Source: JAMQPK01 sp963761975 (GTDB taxonomy: Bacteria > Acidobacteriota > Vicinamibacteria > Vicinamibacterales > JAMQPK01). From it: a DNA stretch of 64,000 bases. Of the stretch, positions 49,758-60,235 are shown in pieces (within the stretch, counting starts at the first letter, position 1; every line of letters begins with the position of its first letter). The stretch covers positions 2,052,871 through 2,116,870 of the forward strand of contig CAVXIR010000004.1 of NCBI GenBank assembly GCA_963761975.1. The letters are read 5' to 3'. The translations under genes were made by a program, and so were the position numbers. A model generated the notes under the pieces. The model was not told the origin of the DNA. It saw only the letters and a program-made list of their open reading frames with translations, and did not search any database.

Positions 49758-50903
49758 TCACGGCGCTTTGTGCGGCCGCGGCGCACCAAAAAAGACGACG
49801 TTCGGAGCGTCCGACCGGGCAACCGCGATATCCGGATGACCATCACGGTCGAGATCGCCTATGGCGAAACCGTAGGCGGTACCACGGCTGTCGCCGAATG
49901 ATACCGGCGTGAAGCGTCGGCCTGACCCGTCATTGAAATACGCGATTGATGGTGCTTCCACGTGGCCGACGACAACATCGACGTGGCCGTCGAGATTCAG
50001 ATCGCCCACGCCGAGTGCGTATGGCATCACCTTCGTGCTCGAAATCTCCACGGGCGCCGAGAACGTCGCATCGGCCTCATTGAACGCGATGAATGCGCCG
50101 CGGCGCTCGTCGATGCCCACGATGTCGATGCGTCCGTCACGGTTGAGGTCGACAGCCTCAGCCACTCGAATGGCAGCGTCAGGCCGGCCAAATGGAATCC
50201 GTTTCTCGAATCGCGCGTTCCCGTCGTTGAGCAGGACGTAGCTCTGGCCACCCTCGCGATGCGGCACAATGAGGTCGACAGCGCCATCGCGATTGATATC
50301 GGCTGGCGTGATGGTGGTCGTCGATTCGTGGGAGAACGCGAGGCAATCGGCATCGAACCGCCCGCCGCCCCTGTTGAGGCAGATGAAATTGCTTCCCGCG
50401 CGATCGCCCGTGCGGTTTGCCACAATGATGTCGGGAAGCTTGTCGCCGTTGAGATCCGCAGCCGTGGCATTTCGCGTCGGCCATTCGGGGCGGCCGAACG
50501 TCGAGACCATCAGAAAGCGACCTTTGCCGTCATTCGCGTACACCCGCTTTGGATCGGGCGCGTCGTTTCCAACCACGACGTCGAGATCGCCGTCGCGGTC
50601 GATGTCAACGAGCGTGACGGAATACGATCGGTCGGCCGCTTCGCCAAGGTTGTGTGCCGCGGCGAATCGACCCGATCCATCGTTGAGAAGAACCCGATCG
50701 ACAAGCGGCCAGTGCCGCCCTTTGGCAAGGACAATGTCCGGAGACCCGTCGCCGTTCAAGTCACCAATGCTCACATTCGCCGAGGTCTCGGCCGACTCCT
50801 CGAGCAGAAGAACACGGGTAAATGAGTGACCCGGGGCAAGTTGAGCCCACGCCATCGCGAAACTCGTCACGATCACGATCACCACAGCGACAATCAGTTT
50901 CAT
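49758..50903 (-). CDS. secreted FG-GAP/VCBS-repeat protein
   Basis: The roughly 381-residue exported protein is built of seven D-x-D-x-D-type repeats (DLNGDGSPDI, DIDRDGDLDV, DLNGDKLPDI, DINRDGAVDL, DLNRDGRIDI, DLNLDGHVDV, DLDRDGHPDI) that each bind Ca2+. The seven repeats would form an integrin-like propeller. The signal peptide is MKLIVAVVIVIVTSF. Such proteins act in adhesion or ligand binding; the partner is unknown. Confidence 0.85.
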   Translation of the reverse strand: MKLIVAVVIVIVTSFAMAWAQLAPGHSFTRVLLLEESAETSANVSIGDLNGDGSPDIVLAKGRHWPLVDRVLLNDGSGRFAAAHNLGEAADRSYSVTLVDIDRDGDLDVVVGNDAPDPKRVYANDGKGRFLMVSTFGRPEWPTRNATAADLNGDKLPDIIVANRTGDRAGSNFICLNRGGGRFDADCLAFSHESTTTITPADINRDGAVDLIVPHREGGQSYVLLNDGNARFEKRIPFGRPDAAIRVAEAVDLNRDGRIDIVGIDERRGAFIAFNEADATFSAPVEISSTKVMPYALGVGDLNLDGHVDVVVGHVEAPSIAYFNDGSGRRFTPVSFGDSRGTAYGFAIGDLDRDGHPDIAVARSDAPNVVFFGAPRPHKAP

Positions 50904-50929
50904 AACAGGCCCAAGCTCATAACGCACGA

Positions 50930-53500
50930 CTAGCGACTGCTTGCGGCTTCACTCGCAAGTCGACGATAGACTTTTCGCGCCTCGTCGAACTGCGCGTACA
51001 CGTGATCCTTCTCCTTGGTCGAACGCCATCCGGGCCAGGCATCCGCGAGTTTCTGAAGCTTGTCGATCCACCGCAACGCGTAATCCGCGGATGCGCGATC
51101 GCGGATCGGCTGGTTGCCAACGGTCACCCAGACAGGATTCGTGAATCCCTGCGCATAACCGGTATCCAGCGGAAAACGATCGGCAGGCGCGCCTTCGGCG
51201 CGAACGTGAAACCATCCGCTCCTGGCCGCCTGGAGCGTCTTACGGAAGTCCGCGCTTTTTCGATCGGTGCTCAACAGGACGTCTTCGACGGGTTGACCGT
51301 TGAACAGAAGAGTGACCGTCTGCAGCGGAACAATCGACCGAACCTGAATCTGCACGTCGAGAGATCCACCGCCCGACGGAAGGGTTACGGTCTCGCCGGG
51401 CAATGCGCCGTTCACCGTCAGCTCGACGAGCGGCCCATTTGTGACGAGCGCACGTCCGGCTCGCATGCCGTCGAGCCAGGCGTGCATGTCCAACCCGCGG
51501 CCGCCCGTGAAGACGTACGTGCGATGCGAACCCACGACCTTGCTCATGTGGAGATTGCTAATCGAGTCCTCGCCGCCCACGGCAGTGACCTTGAGACCGT
51601 TGTTCCACAGCGAGTAGAGCGGAAAGAAGCCGGCGCGAGTTGCAGCCGACCATTCGATGGCGTCGGTCGTACCCAGCGCAGCATCGATGATGGCGCCTTT
51701 TGCACCGCCGAGATCGGTTTCGAGCGGATCGCGCTCGCCGCCATAGGCGTGGACGTAGCCGACCGACGCCCCCTGGGCCCTGGCCTTGCGGAACATGTCG
51801 GTATTGCTCGGATACAGGCTTTCGACCGCAGTCCCCTCGTATCCCGTGATGAACGGCGAGATGAGGTGATCGCGCATGCCGAACATGAAGACGTGACCCC
51901 AGAATGGCGGCCGATATTCCTGCCCGACGACGAGCAACATGTCCTTGCGCGAGAGCGGATGAGGGCCGCCACCGGGTACGAAGAACTGATGGTCGAGGAT
52001 ACGGTTGTCCTTGTTTGCGATCTGCTCGAGCACGATGTCCTGATCCTCGGCTACCGACATCATCATCAGGTTCTCGAGTGTATTGTGAAGGTTGCCGCCA
52101 TAGTTCATGTGCACGTGGGTAGAGCCGTTGTGCCAGCCCTTTACGGACATGTCGGTCATGCGCTTCAAACCAATCTGCGCGGTCGTGACGTCGTTGGCCG
52201 TGATGTCGAGCTCGGCGCTCTGGGGCCACACTTCGAAACCCTTGACGGCTGTCATCCTGACCTTGCCGACAGGCAGCTCGACGCGGAACTCGCCGGTCGA
52301 ATGAAAAATCCGGTCGCCGGCCGCGCTGACTCGCGCGTACGCGTCTGCCGGCGCGTAGAACTTGCCGTCGGCTGCGGTGAGATGGATGCGTGCGCCCGTC
52401 GTCTGCCCCCGTTCGTCGACGGTCCGCAATGAGAGGACTCCCATCGGCCGCTTCCATCGGCGGTCGACGATGTGAACGACGCGATTGTCGCCGCCGTAAA
52501 CTTCGAGCAGCGCCAGTTGCGGCAATCCGTGACGGTTGTCGATGTAGGCAATCCATTCGCCGTCGGGAGACCAGCGCGGATGGAAAGCGTCGTGCTGGAA
52601 GAACGTCAGCTTATACGGTTCACCGCCGGAGACGGGCTGGACATACAGATTCGAGAACTGGTCCGCCGCTCCCCGAGTGGATGAATACACGAATCGCTTT
52701 CCATCAATCGACACATCAGGGTGGGCACGATACAGCGTCTGCTCGACCACCACGGCCTGCCCATCGTTTATGCCGCCGGCCACTGCCGGCGCCAGCCAGA
52801 TGTGGCCAGACCCGAGCGGAACTCCGCGATTGGAGACGAGCAACAACTGGCCGCCATCACGCGTCCACGCCGGAGTGATGTGCAGATCTTCCACGCCAAA
52901 GTACAGCCGCGAATTGCGGTACTTGGCATCTTGCGAGACGGCGACCTCTGGCCCCGCCCACTGACCGTCCTTGATGGGACGAACGTACACGTTGAAGAAA
53001 CCATTCGGCTTCGTCGACACGTACGCGATCTTGGTGCCATCGGGCGAAAACACCGGATCGGTGTAGACAAATTCGTCGTTCGTCAGCGTTCTCGTTTCCC
53101 CGCTGACGACGTTGACGATGGCCAGCTGGATGGTCGTTCCGCCATCATCAGCGGTATAGACGATCCATTTGCCGTCCGGCGACCAGTCCGGCTTCGAGTG
53201 ATATTTGCCGTCATACGTGATCTCATGAGCCACGCCGCTTGCTGGATCGACTTTCCAGATCGAGCCGCTCATCGCCACCGCGATCCAGGTGCCATCAGGA
53301 GACCAGGCTGGGGCCCACGGAGTCGAACTGGGCGCAGGCGGCAGATAGTAGTTGTGCATGTAGTTGCCGCCGGTCCGAGCGGTGGGGTACGTGCGCGTGC
53401 CCTGTCCGATCACCGAAGGTGCGGCGGCCAGAACGCCCACGATGCCGGCAACGGCGACGCGATGAGCCTGTACTCTTAAACATGTGCATGTTTCGATCAT
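50930..53500 (-). CDS. large secreted TolB-propeller/CehA-McbA-type metallohydrolase
   Basis: The 856-residue protein has a signal peptide (1-32), five or more WD40/TolB-like motifs (WSPDGTWIA, WSPDGKWIV, FSPDGTKIA, WSPDGEWIA) and a C-terminal PHP-type hydrolase of the CehA/McbA kind (HNGSTHVHMNYGGN, VGQEYRPPFWGHVF, GYVHAYGGERDP, AVGGEDSISN). It may hydrolyse carbamates or other esters, but the substrate is unknown. A 16-base palindrome, AAACATGTGCATGTTT, overlaps the first codons, so the start may lie further downstream. Confidence 0.85.
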   Translation of the reverse strand: MIETCTCLRVQAHRVAVAGIVGVLAAAPSVIGQGTRTYPTARTGGNYMHNYYLPPAPSSTPWAPAWSPDGTWIAVAMSGSIWKVDPASGVAHEITYDGKYHSKPDWSPDGKWIVYTADDGGTTIQLAIVNVVSGETRTLTNDEFVYTDPVFSPDGTKIAYVSTKPNGFFNVYVRPIKDGQWAGPEVAVSQDAKYRNSRLYFGVEDLHITPAWTRDGGQLLLVSNRGVPLGSGHIWLAPAVAGGINDGQAVVVEQTLYRAHPDVSIDGKRFVYSSTRGAADQFSNLYVQPVSGGEPYKLTFFQHDAFHPRWSPDGEWIAYIDNRHGLPQLALLEVYGGDNRVVHIVDRRWKRPMGVLSLRTVDERGQTTGARIHLTAADGKFYAPADAYARVSAAGDRIFHSTGEFRVELPVGKVRMTAVKGFEVWPQSAELDITANDVTTAQIGLKRMTDMSVKGWHNGSTHVHMNYGGNLHNTLENLMMMSVAEDQDIVLEQIANKDNRILDHQFFVPGGGPHPLSRKDMLLVVGQEYRPPFWGHVFMFGMRDHLISPFITGYEGTAVESLYPSNTDMFRKARAQGASVGYVHAYGGERDPLETDLGGAKGAIIDAALGTTDAIEWSAATRAGFFPLYSLWNNGLKVTAVGGEDSISNLHMSKVVGSHRTYVFTGGRGLDMHAWLDGMRAGRALVTNGPLVELTVNGALPGETVTLPSGGGSLDVQIQVRSIVPLQTVTLLFNGQPVEDVLLSTDRKSADFRKTLQAARSGWFHVRAEGAPADRFPLDTGYAQGFTNPVWVTVGNQPIRDRASADYALRWIDKLQKLADAWPGWRSTKEKDHVYAQFDEARKVYRRLASEAASSR

Positions 53501-53511
53501 GGCAGCCTAAA

Positions 53512-53566
53512 CGATCGTCCATCGTCGATCGTCGATCGTCTAGACGATGGACGATGGACGATGGAC
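53512..53566. repeat. CATCGTC-family hairpin array
   Basis: CATCGTC/GATCGTC words (53512-53540) are followed at TA by the complementary GACGATG words (53543-53566). They fill the gap between the aminotransferase stop (53571) and the CehA-type start (53500). Confidence 0.87.
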
Positions 53567-53570
53567 ACCC

Positions 53571-54860
53571 CTACACGCCCTGCTTCATATACTTCGCCAC
53601 CGCCGCAACTGCTCGCTCGACTTCCGCCATCGTGTTGTAGAAGTGCGGCGAGAAGCGGATGCCGGGGCGATCGCTGCCCGTTCGGGTCGCGCAACCGATT
53701 CGATCGTTCCGATAAAGCGCAGCGGATACCTTCGGGATGTCGAGATTGCCAGGTCTGAACGTCACAACCGCACCCGATCGCACGGGGTCAGCGTGCGTCC
53801 ACATCTCCACGCCTTCGATGCGCCGGAGGCCGGCAATGAGCGCCTGCGTGAGCGCGCGCGATCGTTCCTCTATGACGGCGCGGCCGATCTTGGTCTGAAA
53901 TTTGAGGGCTTCGCCGAAACCGATGATAGCGGGCTCATCGCGTTGCCCCATGGCTTCCATCGATCGTGAAACGCCGATGGCCCCCGGATAGGCGCTGATG
54001 ATGCTCGGGTGGATGCGACTCTGAGCGCTGGCGTTCACGTACAGGACGCCAACTTCCTTGGGTCCGCAGGGCCATTTGTGCGCGCTTCCCGAGTAGAAAT
54101 CGGGCTGCATGTCGGCGAGGTTGACGTCGAGGAAGCCGAGCGCCGATGCGCCGTCAACGAGCGTCATGACGCCACGTTCACGCGCCAGCCGGCACAGCTC
54201 TTTTGCGGGCAGCACGTCGCCAACCGTACTGGTCTGATGGGTGAACGCCAGCACCCGCGTTCGCGGCGTGATCGATCGCTTCGCCTCTTCCACGAAGTAA
54301 TCAGCTCCGGGGTGAGGGTTTGGCTGCTTGATGACGGAAACGGTGTATCCGAAACGCTTCGCCTTCTGTGTCCACGCCGTGCTGTTGCTGGGATGGTTGT
54401 CGGAAAAGATCACCACTTCGTCACCGGCCTTCAGATCAAGACCACTCGACACGATGTTGTTCGCTTCGCTGGTGTTGCGGGTGATGACGATTTCCTCCGG
54501 TGTCACGCTGAGAAACTGCGCGAGCAGACGGCGGGCGTCTTCTTTCCCTGTGCTCATCTTCTGCCGGTTGTCGAACGAAGGATCGCCGTCCATGTCTTTC
54601 GTGCTCAGATACATCGCTTCGAGCACCGGCGCGGGAGAAGGGCAGAGATTCGCGGCGTTCATGACCGCGAGATTCGGCGGCATCAGGAACTGATCGCGCA
54701 CCGACATCCAGAAACGCTCATCGGGCCGCCGGGGCGTCTGCGCCAGCGGCGCCGGCCAGGCCGAAAGCTGCTGTGGTAACAGCAGCGAGCCGCTCAGCGC
54801 AAGGAAGCGGGAAAAATCGCGACGGCTGATGCCAGAGGTCGACGATCGATGCGTTCGCAT
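53571..54860 (-). CDS. Tat-exported class V aminotransferase/cysteine-desulfurase-like protein
   Basis: The 429-residue protein has a twin-arginine leader (SRRDFSRFLALSGSLLL), TRNTSEANNIVSSGL for cofactor phosphate, LVDGASALGFLDVNLADM with the Asp that binds the pyridine N, and SGSAHKWPCGPKEVG with the PLP Lys. It is probably a PLP enzyme acting on an amino acid outside the cytoplasm, as in other Tat-exported members; the exact reaction is unknown. AGGAGG precedes the ATG. Confidence 0.87.
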   Translation of the reverse strand: MRTHRSSTSGISRRDFSRFLALSGSLLLPQQLSAWPAPLAQTPRRPDERFWMSVRDQFLMPPNLAVMNAANLCPSPAPVLEAMYLSTKDMDGDPSFDNRQKMSTGKEDARRLLAQFLSVTPEEIVITRNTSEANNIVSSGLDLKAGDEVVIFSDNHPSNSTAWTQKAKRFGYTVSVIKQPNPHPGADYFVEEAKRSITPRTRVLAFTHQTSTVGDVLPAKELCRLARERGVMTLVDGASALGFLDVNLADMQPDFYSGSAHKWPCGPKEVGVLYVNASAQSRIHPSIISAYPGAIGVSRSMEAMGQRDEPAIIGFGEALKFQTKIGRAVIEERSRALTQALIAGLRRIEGVEMWTHADPVRSGAVVTFRPGNLDIPKVSAALYRNDRIGCATRTGSDRPGIRFSPHFYNTMAEVERAVAAVAKYMKQGV

Positions 54861-55029
54861 GCAACGCCTCCTGTTTGATGCGTTTCGGGTTTATGTCACT
54901 GAGTATCGGGGGAGCATACCAGACGAAATGGCCTATGGGTGATTATCGTACCGGTCGAGGGCCCAAAGGGCAAACCAATGCACCCACAGAAAGGCTAACC
55001 ACAGACGCGGTCGGATCATTCCACCACGT

Positions 55030-56232
55030 TTAACGCTTGTAGACCCTGCCGTCCCGCATCACGAACACCACCCGCGTAAGCGCGGTGATGTCGGTCATCG
55101 GGTCGCCATCGACGGCAATGATGTCGGCGCTGTACCCTGGCGCCAGCCGGCCAATCGTGTTGCCGAGATTCAACGACTCTGCAGCCAGCGAGGTTGCCGA
55201 AATGATGGCGTCGACCGGCTTCTGTCGGCCCTGTCGCACGCGCTCGACGAGCTCGTCTGCATTTCGCCCGTGTGCGCCTGCCACCGCGTCGGATCCCATC
55301 ACCAGTTTGAGCCCCGGCGTCGCGACGGCTTTTCTGATCATCGCCGCGTTCACTTTGATCGCGTCTTCCATCGACACGAAACCTTGTTCCGTATAGCCCG
55401 CCACACCGACGTATTTCGCCTTATTGCGCAGATAGTTCTGCAGCAGAACGCCGACGTGAGGGTCGAAGTAGACGCCTCGCTCGGCCATCAACTTCAATCC
55501 CGCCTCATCCACGCCGGTGCCGTGCTCGATCTGCATGCATCCGGCGTTGACGGCGGCCTTCACCGACTCCGCCGTTTGTGCGTGAACCATCGTCCGCAGC
55601 CCCTGGGCGCTTGCCTCGCTGCAGAGCGCTTCCAGCTGGTCGCGCGTCATCGTCCGCTCGACGCCGCCAATCGCCACAGACGCGAAGATCTTCACGACGT
55701 CGGCACGCCGCGATTTCAGCTCGCGGACGGTTTGACGAAGCTCGGACGGCGTGCCACTCGCCGCAGTGATCTGCGCGATCGACGTCAGGGTGCGCGGTCC
55801 GGGAAGCACACCGCGCGCGATCGCATCGCGCAACTCAAGATCGCCGGGTTGTCCGGGGCTCTGGATGGTCGTGAACCCGGCCATCAACGTGAGATATGCA
55901 TTCTCGGCTGCGTAGAGAATGTCTTGCGCCGCCGTTTGCGCGCGTGGCTCGAACCTGCCGCCCGGCCCAAAGTGCCAGCCGATGTGGACGTGCACATCAA
56001 TCAAGCCGGGGAGCAGAGTCATTCGACCAAGATCGATGTCGGCCGGTTTCGAGTCAGACGCGTCGATCGCGGCGATGCTCGTCCCTCTGACAACGATCGT
56101 GCCGTTCTCGTACACCTGGCCGGTTCCGTCGAGCACACGCGCCGCGCGGATGCGTGTGTCCGCGGGCTGCGCACGTGCGACGGTTCCAGCCAACAGCGCC
56201 AGCGCTGCAAAGAGACTAACTATCGCCCACAT
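55030..56232 (-). CDS. exported amidohydrolase-superfamily enzyme
   Basis: The roughly 400-residue protein has a signal peptide (MWAIVSLFAALALLAG), the metal motif HVHIGWHFG (HxH), Lys in DVVKIFAS, VHAQTAESV, IEHGTGVDEAG and LVMGSDAVAG, the usual order for Arg/prolidase-type amidohydrolases. It would hydrolyse an amide or peptide-like bond in the periplasm. The frame is open upstream through the CATCGTC array, so I set the start at 56232. Confidence 0.88.
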   Translation of the reverse strand: MWAIVSLFAALALLAGTVARAQPADTRIRAARVLDGTGQVYENGTIVVRGTSIAAIDASDSKPADIDLGRMTLLPGLIDVHVHIGWHFGPGGRFEPRAQTAAQDILYAAENAYLTLMAGFTTIQSPGQPGDLELRDAIARGVLPGPRTLTSIAQITAASGTPSELRQTVRELKSRRADVVKIFASVAIGGVERTMTRDQLEALCSEASAQGLRTMVHAQTAESVKAAVNAGCMQIEHGTGVDEAGLKLMAERGVYFDPHVGVLLQNYLRNKAKYVGVAGYTEQGFVSMEDAIKVNAAMIRKAVATPGLKLVMGSDAVAGAHGRNADELVERVRQGRQKPVDAIISATSLAAESLNLGNTIGRLAPGYSADIIAVDGDPMTDITALTRVVFVMRDGRVYKR

Positions 56233-56246
56233 GGGTTGCGCCACGT

Positions 56247-56302
56247 CATCGTCCATCGTCCATCGTCCATCGTCCATCGTCGATCGTCGATCGTCCATCG
56301 TC
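56247..56302. repeat. CATCGTC direct array
   Basis: About seven CATCGTC/GATCGTC copies, all in one direction, lie between the methyltransferase stop (56310) and the amidohydrolase start (56232). Confidence 0.87.
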
Positions 56303-56309
56303 CGCGCCC

Positions 56310-56850
56310 CTAAGGAGGGCCGTCGGACCAAACAATCGCAACGCCAGGAGCATCGACACCGCCCGCCGCAGAGAAGCCGGCTGCTTCGACGATCGGGGTG
56401 AGCGCCACATAAGACTCGTCCCGGTTGCGATAGTGACACACGATGAGGCGCCGCCCGACACGACGGCACGGTACTGACGCCGAACCAACTCGATCCAATC
56501 CGAGCGCGGCCCATATTCCAGATTGGTCCGGACAAAATCGTATTGTCGATGGGGCTCCAATAGAATGCGTTTGCCACGATGAAGTTATCTCGCTCGCGAG
56601 GAAATCGCCCTCTCGCGAGTTCAATCAGTTCCGGAACGAAGTCCAGCCCGTGCGGCCTGATAGCGAAGCCGACCTCTCCCGCCCATGAGACGAGTGACTG
56701 CAGCAGCAGCCCGTTGGCACACCCGATGTCCATGAAGTCGCCGGTTCGATCAATGGCGTGAACGAGGCACCGCCTCGTCTCCTCCCAACGCGGTGCACCG
56801 CTACTGCGTCCTGACTGCTGATAAGGATTGAAAGGATCTGCGAGTGTCAA
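56310..56850 (-). CDS. SAM-dependent methyltransferase-like gene with two frameshifts
   Basis: The start of the product (TTG at 56850) reads WEETRRCLVHAIDRTGDFMDIGCANGLLLQSL (motif I), PHGLDFVPELIELARGRFP and VANAFYWSP. It then changes frame to FVRTNLEYGPRSDWIELVRRQY, and again to RLIVCHYRNRDESYVAL. Each change needs one missing base, near 56542 (where GTAC would be restored) and near 56440. Its promoter side is cut off by the 4.1-kb element 15 bases upstream, so real decay is possible too. Confidence 0.65.
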
Positions 56851-56883
56851 ACCTTTTCGCAGAATTAGAAGCTATCTCATAAA

Positions 56884-57123
56884 TGGCGGCCTCAATCCGA
56901 CAGCCTGCCGCCCCGATAGGTCGACACTAGCGACTTTACGTTACTGATTCCGACCGCGTATCGCATCCGATCCGCTGCTTCAGAACCAAGCTGCGTCAAA
57001 CGTGTGCTTCGCGACGATGTCGCGCGACCGCGCCCTCTCTAAATCATCAGAGCCATTCATCGCCAGATCTGAGCCCTTCACACACTCCATCGGCGGCCAC
57101 TCGATCGGCGCGGCGGGCATTGT
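56884..57123. other. left leader of the 4.1-kb element, no gene seen
   Basis: These 240 bases between the left inverted repeat and the ADOP stop show no credible frame or transposase remnant. They show no second terminal repeat. Confidence 0.6.
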
Positions 57124-59755
57124 TCAGTCGGTGCGAAGCGCGTCTACCGGCTGAATCGATGCAGCTCGGTTCGCTGGAATCGCGGCGGACATCATCGCAG
57201 CGACAAACAGCACCAGGCTGACGGCGACGAGCACGACCGGATCGTTCAGATTGCCGATCGACCACTGGGCTACAACCTTGTTAAGCCTCACGCTCAATGC
57301 GAGACCACCGAAGAGGCCCGCGACGATGGCTAAGACCGCCGGCTGCACCGCAGCGTTTACGATGCGCCCACGACCGGCACCGAGCGCCATAAGGATGCCA
57401 AATTCTTTGAACCGGCACGACACCGAGTACGACACGACACTGTAGAGCCCGACGATTGCCAGCATCAGCGCAAACACCGCGAAGCCGAGCAAGAGTAACG
57501 CCACGAACCGCTCACGGGCCCACCCCGCGATTGCGAGCTCGTCTTCCGCCGTGTGTACCACGTTGACTGGTTGATTGGGATCGACGGTCCGCACCGCCTC
57601 CCGAATCGATCGGGTCATCGACAGTGGATCGCGATTCGTCCGCAGGATCACATGCACGGAATCGCCCAACATGAGCGTGTACGGCACGTAGATCGACGGC
57701 GCCGGCGGCTCATGGAGACCGACATTGGGTGTGTCACCGACCACACCGATGATCTCGAAACCAGCCGTCGCTACCGGGCGCCGCCAGCCTGAAATAGGTG
57801 GGTGATTCGATGAACTCGGGAATCCGAACCCGCCGCCCAATCGCGGATTCGTCCGGCCACAGCTCACGAGCCATCGTCTGGTTGACGAGGGCGACGTGAG
57901 GCGCTCCTGCGCTCTCTGAATCCGACCAGACCCGGCCTCGAATGAGCGGAATCTTCATCGTCGCGAAGTAGTCGCCGCTGATTCGCTGGAGAATCGGTGC
58001 CTCGTCTCCTGTCATGTCCCGTCCGGGAACGTCGACCACCCACCGTCCGCCCGACCGGGGTGGTATCCCGCTGAAGGTGGCGAGCGCGACCGATTCGACT
58101 TGGGGCACGTCTGCCATTCGATTCCGCAGGCGCTCGTAGAACGCGGCGCGGTCGGCCCATTTCGTGTACCCGGTCGTGGGCGCTGACAGGTCTGGAAGGT
58201 TGATCGACGCGATGATCACATTGTGCGGATCGTAGCCAAGCGATGTCCGGTACAGACCAATGAGCCCGCGGACGGTCGCGCCCGTGCCCGCGAGCAACAG
58301 CACCGTCAGCGCAATTTGCGCCGCGAGCAGGAGGTGCTGCGCTCGCCGGCTTTCGACGCCGGCGGTCGTCCGCGCCGTCGCCATCAGGCGTGGGCGCGAA
58401 AACGACAAGGCCGGTGACAGTCCAGAAATCAGGGCCGACGCCATCGCAAGGCCCGCACTGAAGAGCAGGACCGGTACATTGACGGGCACGGCGATGAGGT
58501 TCCCGACCGGAACCGAATTCGGGGGCAAGAGCCTGAGGATAGCCGGCAGGCCCCAATAGCCCGCCGCAACGCCCAGTGCGGCGCCGCTGAATGCCAGGAG
58601 CAGCGATTCCACGAGGAGCTGCCTCATCAACCGTCCACGACTTGCCCCTATGGCGGCCCGCACGGCGAACTCCTGCCTCCGCGCGGTCCCGCGCGCCAAC
58701 AGCAGGATGGACACGTTCGCGCATGCGATCAGGAGCAGCAACATGGACGCCGAGAAGATCAACAGGAGGGTCGGCACGAAGTCTGCCCCCCTTTGTGTCT
58801 CCACCAGACTTTGTACGAGCGGACGCCCTTCCTTCGGAAAGCGTTGCGGGGTCTCCTTGGCGAATTGGTCGAAGAGCGGCTGAAGTCGCTGTTCGGCCAT
58901 GCGTGGAGTGACGCCCCGCTTGAGACGGGCCTGGACGCCCCATGCGAATTTCGGATCGAGCGTCAGGTGAATCGGAACGAGAATCTCCGGACCCGAGTAA
59001 AAGTATTGACGCGGCAGCACGCCAATCACGGTGTAGGGTTCGCGGTTCAGATAGAGCGTCTGCCCCACGGCCTCAGGCCGCCCGCCGAAGTGTCGCTGCC
59101 AGAACCGATAGGTGAGCACGACGACCCGTTGGGGCTGCTCGCCCGCCGGCCCGTCCGCCTCGGTGAAGACTCGCCCGAGGAGGGGCGGAACCCCGAGGAC
59201 GTTCAACGCGTTTGCTGAAAAATACTGAGTGCGCACCGCTTCCGGGAGGTCCTGGCCGGTCAGCGTCATCTCCCAGGCGTTCGAGACGAAGGCGCCGTCC
59301 AAGACGTCGCTCTGTTGAAGGGCGACGAGCTGTCGCGCCGTGACAGCCAGACCACGCGGCTTGCCTTTGTCGTTCATGTCAAGCCTGACGATCCGATTGA
59401 TGTCGGCGAATGGGAAAGGATTCAGTAGTGCCGCGTTCACGATGCTAAACATCCCTGTAGCGGCGGCAATCCCGACTGCGAGGGAGACGACAGCCGTCGC
59501 GGCGAAACCGGGCCTCCGGCGGAAGGTACGCAGCGCATAGCGGAGATCACGACGCAGATCTTCCAGCCAACGCGATACCCACACGGCGCGCGTATCTTCC
59601 TCGATCAGCGCAGTGTTGCCGAGCGCCAGGCGCGCCTGCCGGCGTGCTTCGTCCGGTGTCATTCCACGCGCGAGGTTCTCCTCCGTCTGACGTTCTATGT
59701 GATCGCGGAGGTCGTCCGCCAGGCCATCGAGCGCTTTCCGGCCGCGGCGGGTCAT
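57124..59755 (-). CDS. ADOP-type duplicated MacB/FtsX permease, frameshifted
   Basis: The roughly 877-residue permease has an N-terminal prefix helix region (ARGMTPDEARRQARLALGN), then two MacB_PCD plus FtsX repeats: YALRTFRRRPGFAATAV, LLLLIACANVSILLLARGTARRQEFAVRAAIG, then AQIALTVLLLAGTG and MALGAGRGRIVNAAVQPAVLAI. This is the acidobacterial duplicated orphan permease layout, with no ATPase next to it. One extra base in GGTTTCG (57767-57769) splits it into two frames. Overlaps padR by ATGA. Confidence 0.83.
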
Positions 59756-60114
59756 CGTTCACCTTCGGCGGCTGCAGGCCGCAATATGCGTGCGATGGCA
59801 CCGGCCAGCCGATCCCACTTGCTGGTCTCGACGGCAAGCTGACGCCGTCCCGCAGCGGTGAGCCGGTAGAACTTGGCGCGGCGATTGTTCTCGGAAGTGC
59901 CGACTTCGAAATCGATCCAACCGCGCTTGATCAGGCGGTGGAGAGCCGGATAAAGCGACCCTTGCTCAATCTGGAGCACGTCGTCCGACCCACGCTCGAT
60001 GGTTTTCGCGATCGTATGGCCGTGAGCCGGCCCAAGACGAAGCGTGCGGAGAATCAGCAGATCGAGCGTGCCCTGCAGGAGCTCAAGACGGCCGGAATCG
60101 GCACGACTAGACAT
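59752..60114 (-). CDS. PadR-family transcriptional regulator
   Basis: The 120-residue winged-helix PadR protein has LLQGTLDLLILRTLRLGPAHGHTIAKTIE, QGSLYPALHRLIKRGWIDFEVG and RRAKFYRLTAAGRRQL, the typical recognition helix and wing. It is expected to repress the downstream ADOP gene and itself. A good operator candidate lies right at its start codon. Short C-terminal helix for dimer formation, as in the ADOP-linked subgroup. Confidence 0.92.
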   Translation of the reverse strand: MSSRADSGRLELLQGTLDLLILRTLRLGPAHGHTIAKTIERGSDDVLQIEQGSLYPALHRLIKRGWIDFEVGTSENNRRAKFYRLTAAGRRQLAVETSKWDRLAGAIARILRPAAAEGER

Positions 60115-60115
60115 G

Positions 60116-60143
60116 CTAGGTGAGGGTAAGGGCTTTCACCTAG
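60116..60143. promoter_or_regulatory. inverted repeat, candidate PadR operator
   Basis: CTAGGTGA (60116-60123) and TCACCTAG (60136-60143) form a perfect 8-bp inverted repeat with a 12-base spacer, one base upstream of the padR ATG. PadR proteins bind such palindromes and repress their own operon. Confidence 0.6.
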
Positions 60144-60235
60144 GATGTCAAGGTGAGTCCTCAATGATCAAATAGCGGTCCGCTGCAAGTAATGGTGGCT
60201 CCGATCCGAGCCCCCTCGGCTCCTGAAAAAACGCC

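Noticed and set aside
51002..52432. 476-codon open frame opposite the CehA-type gene
   Set aside because: Shadow of the well-supported TolB/CehA protein; no recognisable motif or start signal.
55270..56313. 347-codon plus-strand frame opposite the amidohydrolase
   Set aside because: Antisense shadow that ends in the CATCGTC array; no domain.
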